From the NCBI RefSeq assembly GCF_900169075.1, contig NZ_LT827014.1, positions 682,001 to 746,000 on the forward strand: DNA of 64,000 nt, read 5' to 3'. The notes below the pieces were generated by a model. It saw nothing but the letters and a program-made list of their open reading frames with translations. It searched no databases and was not told where the DNA came from. This document shows positions 60,747 through 64,000 of the stretch, piece after piece. Position numbers and translations under genes: made by a program. Source of the DNA: Chryseobacterium phocaeense. Its GTDB lineage: Bacteria > Bacteroidota > Bacteroidia > Flavobacteriales > Weeksellaceae. The stretch's first letter is position 1. Each line of letters opens with the position of its first letter.

Positions 60747-61499
60747 TTAGAAATTTACATTCACCGAATATTTATCGTAAAATGCTTTAATATGGGCCAC
60801 TGCTTCATCAGCCGTATCTACCACACGGTATAAGTCCAGATCATCTTCAGCAATCATCCCTTCTTTTAACAGGGTTGCTTTGAACCAATCCAGCAATCCT
60901 CCCCAGAACTCGCTTCCTACCAGAACGATCGGGAATTTTCCTATCTTATTCGTTTGAATCAGCGTCATAGCTTCCGTAAGCTCATCCAGGGTGCCAAAAC
61001 CTCCCGGCATTACGACAAACCCCTGGGAATACTTCACAAACATTACTTTCCTTACGAAAAAGTAATCGAAATTCATGGAATAGGACTTATTGATATAAGG
61101 GTTAAAATGTTGTTCAAACGGCAGGTCAATATTAAGCCCGATGGATCTTCCCTGCGCATTGAAAGCCCCTTTATTTCCCGCCTCCATAATGCCCGGGCCA
61201 CCTCCGGTAATAATTCCAAAGCCCAGTTTGGTGATCTTTTCGGCAATTTCCACGGCCATTTCGTAGTATTTACTTTCAGGTTTCAGCCTTGCAGACCCGA
61301 ATATGGAAACACATGGGCCTATCTTGGCCAGCTTTTCATATCCGTCTACAAATTCCGCCATCACTTTGAAAACCATCCAGCTGTCTTTGGTGATGGTCTC
61401 GTCCCAGGTTTTCTGTCTGAGACTGTTGTGAAGTTTTGTTTCATTAATATCAAGGGCCGGATTTACCAGACTTTCATCCCTTGCTCCATCCATTTCCAT
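60747..61499 (-). CDS. LOG family protein
   Basis: 250 residues, Rossmann-like. The diagnostic PGGFGTLDELTEAMT motif (about 165-179) and GIITGGGPGIMEAGNKGA (about 95-112) place it in the LOG family, often mislabelled lysine decarboxylase. LOG enzymes release the base from nucleoside 5'-monophosphates; in plants this activates cytokinins, in bacteria the natural substrate is uncertain. It lies 8 bases after the nucleotidyltransferase gene stop and is certainly cotranscribed with it. Confidence 0.9.
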   Translation of the reverse strand: MEMDGARDESLVNPALDINETKLHNSLRQKTWDETITKDSWMVFKVMAEFVDGYEKLAKIGPCVSIFGSARLKPESKYYEMAVEIAEKITKLGFGIITGGGPGIMEAGNKGAFNAQGRSIGLNIDLPFEQHFNPYINKSYSMNFDYFFVRKVMFVKYSQGFVVMPGGFGTLDELTEAMTLIQTNKIGKFPIVLVGSEFWGGLLDWFKATLLKEGMIAEDDLDLYRVVDTADEAVAHIKAFYDKYSVNVNF

Positions 61500-61507
61500 T
61501 GCAAAAA

Positions 61508-62221
61508 TTATTTAAAATGTTTTTCGGCCTCTATTACGGATTCAGGTCTTCCTACATCCACCAGAATACTGTCGTGCACAAATCCGTGGATATGCTCAGT
61601 CTGCATCAGGTCCAGATATTCCTCCATAACAGAAAATTTGCCGGTTCTTTTTATTTTTTCAAAGATAACAGGGTTGATGCAGTGAACGCCGCTGAAGGCA
61701 AGTGCTTTAAAGCCTTTATTGAACTCTGCTAGCCTTTGCTCACCAGACTGTACATTCAGCCATCCTCTCAAAACCATCTCATCATTGAAAAGCAGTTTTC
61801 TTGAGCTGTCCCTGTCTGAAACCGCTAAAGTAGCGAAATCTTTTATATTCTGATGATAGGCAACAAAGGCATCAATATTGATATTCGTTAGAATATCAGC
61901 GTTCATGATCAGAAAATCTTCCCCATGATCGAAGAATTTTCTAGCAAAAACCAAGCCGCCACCGGTTTCCAGCAGCTCATTGGATTCATCTGAAATCTCT
62001 ATGTTGCATCCGAAATTACTGTTTTTATTTAAAAAATCAACAATCTGATTCCCAAAATGATGAATATTGATGACAAAATCTTTTATTCCGAAGCTTTTGA
62101 GATAATTGATATTTCTTTCCAAAAGCGGAATGCCGTTTACTTTGGCCAATGCTTTTGGATGATGATCTGTGAATGGTTTCAGCCTTGTGCCTTTTCCGGC
62201 TGCGAAAATTAAAGCCTTCAT
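61508..62221 (-). CDS. MurU-like sugar-1-phosphate nucleotidyltransferase
   Basis: 237 residues. The nucleotide-binding start LIFAAGKGTRLKPFTDHHPKAL (in pieces, about 4-25) and the metal Asp in LIMNADILTN (about 105) are those of NDP-sugar pyrophosphorylases. The short length and the neighbours (AmgK-like kinase, RapZ C-terminal domain) point to MurU, N-acetylmuramate-1-phosphate uridylyltransferase of the cell-wall recycling bypass. Mannose- or glucose-1-phosphate activity remains possible. Between it and the RapZ gene lies a word-repeat hairpin (62231-62312). Confidence 0.85.
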   Translation of the reverse strand: MKALIFAAGKGTRLKPFTDHHPKALAKVNGIPLLERNINYLKSFGIKDFVINIHHFGNQIVDFLNKNSNFGCNIEISDESNELLETGGGLVFARKFFDHGEDFLIMNADILTNINIDAFVAYHQNIKDFATLAVSDRDSSRKLLFNDEMVLRGWLNVQSGEQRLAEFNKGFKALAFSGVHCINPVIFEKIKRTGKFSVMEEYLDLMQTEHIHGFVHDSILVDVGRPESVIEAEKHFK

Positions 62222-62230
62222 ATAGTATAG

Positions 62231-62312
62231 GTAATGGGTGATAAGTAATGAGTAATGTAAGAGTTGAGCATAAAGTAAAATATTACTTATTGTTCATTAC
62301 CCATTATTCATG
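62231..62312. repeat. Word-repeat hairpin overlapping the RapZ-domain stop
   Basis: The left arm (62231-62257) has words GTAATGGGT, GATAAGTAATG and AGTAATG. The right arm (62281-62312) has TATTACTTATT and CATTACCCATTATTCAT, an imperfect inverted copy. The right arm covers the stop and last codons (NMNNG) of the RapZ-domain gene. Confidence 0.6.
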
Positions 62313-62713
62313 TTCAGTTGGTGCTGCTCATCATGGTGAAGGCTTATTTCTATTCCTTCAGGGTATTTTTCTTTGATGAACTGGGCAATTTTAATGGCGG
62401 AATATACAGACCTGTGCTGTCCTCCTGTACATCCGAAACTGATCTGCAGATCTTCAAAACCTCTTTCCAGATAGTTATCAATATTAATGGAGATAATGGA
62501 TTTTACCAGCTCCAGGAATTTAGGCATTTCAGTCTTGGTTTCAAGGTATTCCTGTACGCCGATGTCATTTCCGGTCTGTGCTTTATATTCTTCAATTCTT
62601 CCCGGGTTCAGGATTCCCCTGCAGTCGAAGGTGAAGCCTCCGCCGTTTCCGGAATGATCTTTGGGAATTCCTCCTTTTTTGTATGAAAAGCTGTGGATGT
62701 CTATGTGTAGCAT
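62297..62713 (-). CDS. Free-standing RapZ C-terminal domain protein
   Basis: 138 residues equal to the C-terminal domain of RapZ; the kinase-like N-terminal domain is absent. Signature: IDIHSFSYKKGGIP, FDCRGILNPGR (about 30-40) and FGCTGGQHRSVYSA (about 93-106), the site that binds GlcN-6-P in E. coli RapZ. In E. coli RapZ senses amino-sugar levels. Here the domain lies with cell-wall recycling genes, so a sensing or regulatory role for the amino-sugar pool is plausible. The ends of the gene touch two repeats: its stop is in a hairpin, its start is 15 bases from the GxxExxY element. Confidence 0.88.
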   Translation of the reverse strand: MLHIDIHSFSYKKGGIPKDHSGNGGGFTFDCRGILNPGRIEEYKAQTGNDIGVQEYLETKTEMPKFLELVKSIISINIDNYLERGFEDLQISFGCTGGQHRSVYSAIKIAQFIKEKYPEGIEISLHHDEQHQLNMNNG

Positions 62714-62727
62714 TGTTCTTTATATTT

Positions 62728-62764
62728 TATTTTGAACCATTAAGATTCTTTTAAGGTTTTAAGA
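62728..62764. repeat. Left arm of 37-bp perfect inverted repeat
   Basis: Exact inverted copy of 63212-63248; contains TTTTGAACCATTAAGATTCT and TTTAAGGTTTTAAGA. Pairing continues imperfectly inward for about 12 more bases (TTAAG word). It encloses the GxxExxY gene. Confidence 0.85.
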
Positions 62765-62791
62765 TAAGTTAAGATTTTGATAAATCAAAAT

Positions 62792-63196
62792 TCAGTCAGG
62801 AAGATCTCTGAAATATTCATTGATAAAAGGTTTTAAAGATTTTGTAATATTATTGGTGAAGAAGTTGATGAGTAAGCCTTGAGGTTTTTTGAGAACTTTC
62901 ATATAAGTCAGCAGTTGTGCTTCATGGATAGGAAGTATTTCTTCAACAGCTTTTAATTCTAAAATAATAGAGTCGTTGACAAGTAAATCTACAACCAGCT
63001 TTGTTTCAATTTCCACTCCTTCATAGTTGATAGAAGTATAAAGCTGTTGCTTTACATCGTAGCCGTTTTTAATAAGTTCAATTTTTAAACATTCTTCATA
63101 AACACTTTCAAGAAGACCAGGACCAAGAGCTTTATGGACTTTTATAGCAAAGCCCGTAATTTCATATGATAGTTGGGTAACTTCTTTTTTTGTCAT
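62792..63196 (-). CDS. GxxExxY protein, carried in an inverted-repeat element
   Basis: 134 residues of the GxxExxY family, with GPGLLESVYEECL (about 25-37), YEGVEIETKLVVDLLV and LELKAVEEILPIHEAQLLTYMKVL in pieces. The D...E-x-K pattern resembles a PD-(D/E)XK nuclease core. Function is not established. The gene interrupts what is otherwise an AmgK - RapZ-domain - MurU series. It is enclosed by perfect 37-bp inverted repeats (62728-62764, 63212-63248), one of which overlaps the AmgK stop codon. Same strand as its hosts, so it can be read from their transcript. The arrangement suggests a small mobile or intervening element of about 520 bp. Confidence 0.9.
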   Translation of the reverse strand: MTKKEVTQLSYEITGFAIKVHKALGPGLLESVYEECLKIELIKNGYDVKQQLYTSINYEGVEIETKLVVDLLVNDSIILELKAVEEILPIHEAQLLTYMKVLKKPQGLLINFFTNNITKSLKPFINEYFRDLPD

Positions 63197-63211
63197 AAGC
63201 TAGCTTAATAT

Positions 63212-63248
63212 TCTTAAAACCTTAAAAGAATCTTAATGGTTCAAAATA
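63212..63248. repeat. Right arm of 37-bp perfect inverted repeat
   Basis: Inverted copy of 62728-62764. It spans the stop codon (63233-63235) and the last codons (L-N-H) of the AmgK-like gene, so the host reading frame ends inside the element. Confidence 0.85.
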
Positions 63249-64000
63249 GTATTGATTTTCAATTTCACTTCTTCTGAAGATAACTGTTCTATCACTTTTT
63301 TCAGTTCCGGGAAGTCATCCATCTGTTCCCATGAATTGGCAAATTCTGTGATATTCCGGATCCCTTTTTCTAAACTTGAAATGAAATGCTGCTTTCTCTG
63401 GATCAGGCCTCTGAAGCCGTATGCACCCAATACCTGCAGGAATCTCATCATCTGGATAGGTTGTGCCGAGTTTTTTAGTTGAATTTTAACTTCTTCATTA
63501 TTAAATTGTTCAATATAGTAATTGAGCATTTCATTTTTAAAATCTTCAGGGAAATCTGCTTTTGCCTGGAAAAGGAAAGATATTACATCATACATAAGCG
63601 GCCCTTTCATCGCAGATTGATAATCTATGAACGAAACTTTACGATCTTCATTCACCATAATATTCCGTGCCTGAAAATCGCGGATCATTATTCCTTTGGG
63701 CTCAAGGCTTTCAATAAGCCGGGAAATCTGTTTGAATTCTTTCAACAGGACTGATTTCCGGTATTCCAGTTCCAGAACATCCGCTACGAAATTTTTGAAA
63801 TAATAAAGATCATGGATCACGGGAAGCTCATCATAACTTTCATATTCAAAAGTTTTTGAGAAGTCTATTTTCCCCTGTGTGCTGACCTGAAGCTGGAAAA
63901 GCTTTTCTAAAGTCTGTTTTACCAGTGTTTTTATACCATCGGAAAGACCTTCTTCAGTAATGATTTCTGAAAGCGTCTGTGATCCGAGAAACTCCTGGAT
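63233..64000 (-). CDS. AmgK-like sugar kinase (aminoglycoside phosphotransferase fold), 5' end cut
   Basis: At least 256 codons; the frame is open to the window edge at 64000, so the N-terminus with the ATP-binding part is missing. The ATG at 63820 is internal. The catalytic loop GIMIRDFQARNIMV has Asp and Asn in place, followed by VSFIDYQSAMKGPLMYDV with the metal-binding Asp. This fits phosphotransferases of the AmgK group, which make MurNAc-1-P and GlcNAc-1-P. Beside the MurU-like transferase this suggests recycling of wall amino sugars. The last three codons lie in the inverted repeat. Confidence 0.88.
   Translation of the reverse strand: MQEFLGSQTLSEIITEEGLSDGIKTLVKQTLEKLFQLQVSTQGKIDFSKTFEYESYDELPVIHDLYYFKNFVADVLELEYRKSVLLKEFKQISRLIESLEPKGIMIRDFQARNIMVNEDRKVSFIDYQSAMKGPLMYDVISFLFQAKADFPEDFKNEMLNYYIEQFNNEEVKIQLKNSAQPIQMMRFLQVLGAYGFRGLIQRKQHFISSLEKGIRNITEFANSWEQMDDFPELKKVIEQLSSEEVKLKINTILNH

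Noticed and set aside
60954..61685. 243-codon plus-strand open frame over the LOG and nucleotidyltransferase genes
   Set aside because: It spans two well-supported genes on the other strand and shows no signal, domain or promoter of its own.
63233..63820. AmgK-like gene considered a truncated kinase starting at 63820
   Set aside because: The frame stays open to the window edge with plausible kinase sequence, so the apparent start is internal and the gene is only cut by the window.

Overview
The window looks like chromosome of a Flavobacteriia member, most likely Chryseobacterium or a close Weeksellaceae relative. The signs are low GC, a SusC/SusD pair, type IX secretion (T9SS) sorting domains, Bacteroidota-only families (DUF4271, DUF4293, DUF4296, DUF5689, DUF6146, DUF6702 by recognition), Rho with a long disordered insert, absence of Shine-Dalgarno sequences, and repeated promoter -7 boxes of the form TAnnTTTG, some with TTTG 19-20 nt upstream. 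No rRNA, tRNA, CRISPR array, prophage or complete insertion sequence was seen.

Layout. 1-4023: a TetR regulator with its palindromic operator, a small lipoprotein, an OsmC peroxidase with an AraC regulator, and a cupin-AraC regulator facing the next block. 4362-26139: a polysaccharide-utilization-type locus for high-mannose N-glycans, all on the + strand: SusC, SusD, MFS permease, GH130 phosphorylase, GH92, GH125, a NagB/PIG-L fusion, two tandem Endo H-type GH18 enzymes, a ROK kinase, a second GH92 and a cupin sugar-phosphate isomerase. 26319-30088: a metal-handling module (TonB receptor with two N-terminal HMA domains, a Cys-rich small protein, a lipoprotein with three HGxPxHxC repeats). 30168-32572: response regulator and histidine kinase. 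32775-50793: mostly housekeeping genes (S9 peptidase, hemD, polyprenol-phosphate mannose synthase, tgt, LptF/G, birA, rsfS, ftsH, cdsA, psd, MsbA-like ABC, M28 peptidase). 50939-54207: rho, superoxide dismutase and a DUF6146 protein. 54261-59902: a secreted endonuclease/phosphatase-family protein diverging from a TonB receptor plus DUF5689 lipoprotein. 60218-64000: an operon with LOG, a MurU-like nucleotidyltransferase, a free-standing RapZ C-terminal domain, an inserted GxxExxY gene and an AmgK-like kinase cut by the window edge.

How the main locus probably works (inference from families). Cell-surface GH18 enzymes release glycans by cutting the chitobiose core, SusCD imports them, periplasmic GH92 and GH125 remove alpha-mannose, the MFS permease takes up Man-beta-1,4-GlcNAc, GH130 phosphorolyses it to Man-1-P and GlcNAc, and the ROK kinase, the NagB/PIG-L fusion and the cupin isomerase feed the sugars to fructose-6-phosphate. 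Two enzymes carry residue changes that may define the substrate and chemistry: the second GH92 has Gln at the usual general-acid Glu (seen in mannosyl-phosphate uncapping enzymes), and the NagB domain has Ile where canonical NagB has a catalytic Glu.

The second theme is small intervening elements. A GxxExxY gene sits between perfect 37-bp inverted repeats, and a decayed four-helix-bundle (S23-type) gene sits between 15/16 direct repeats. In both cases a repeat arm overlaps the stop codon of the upstream host gene.
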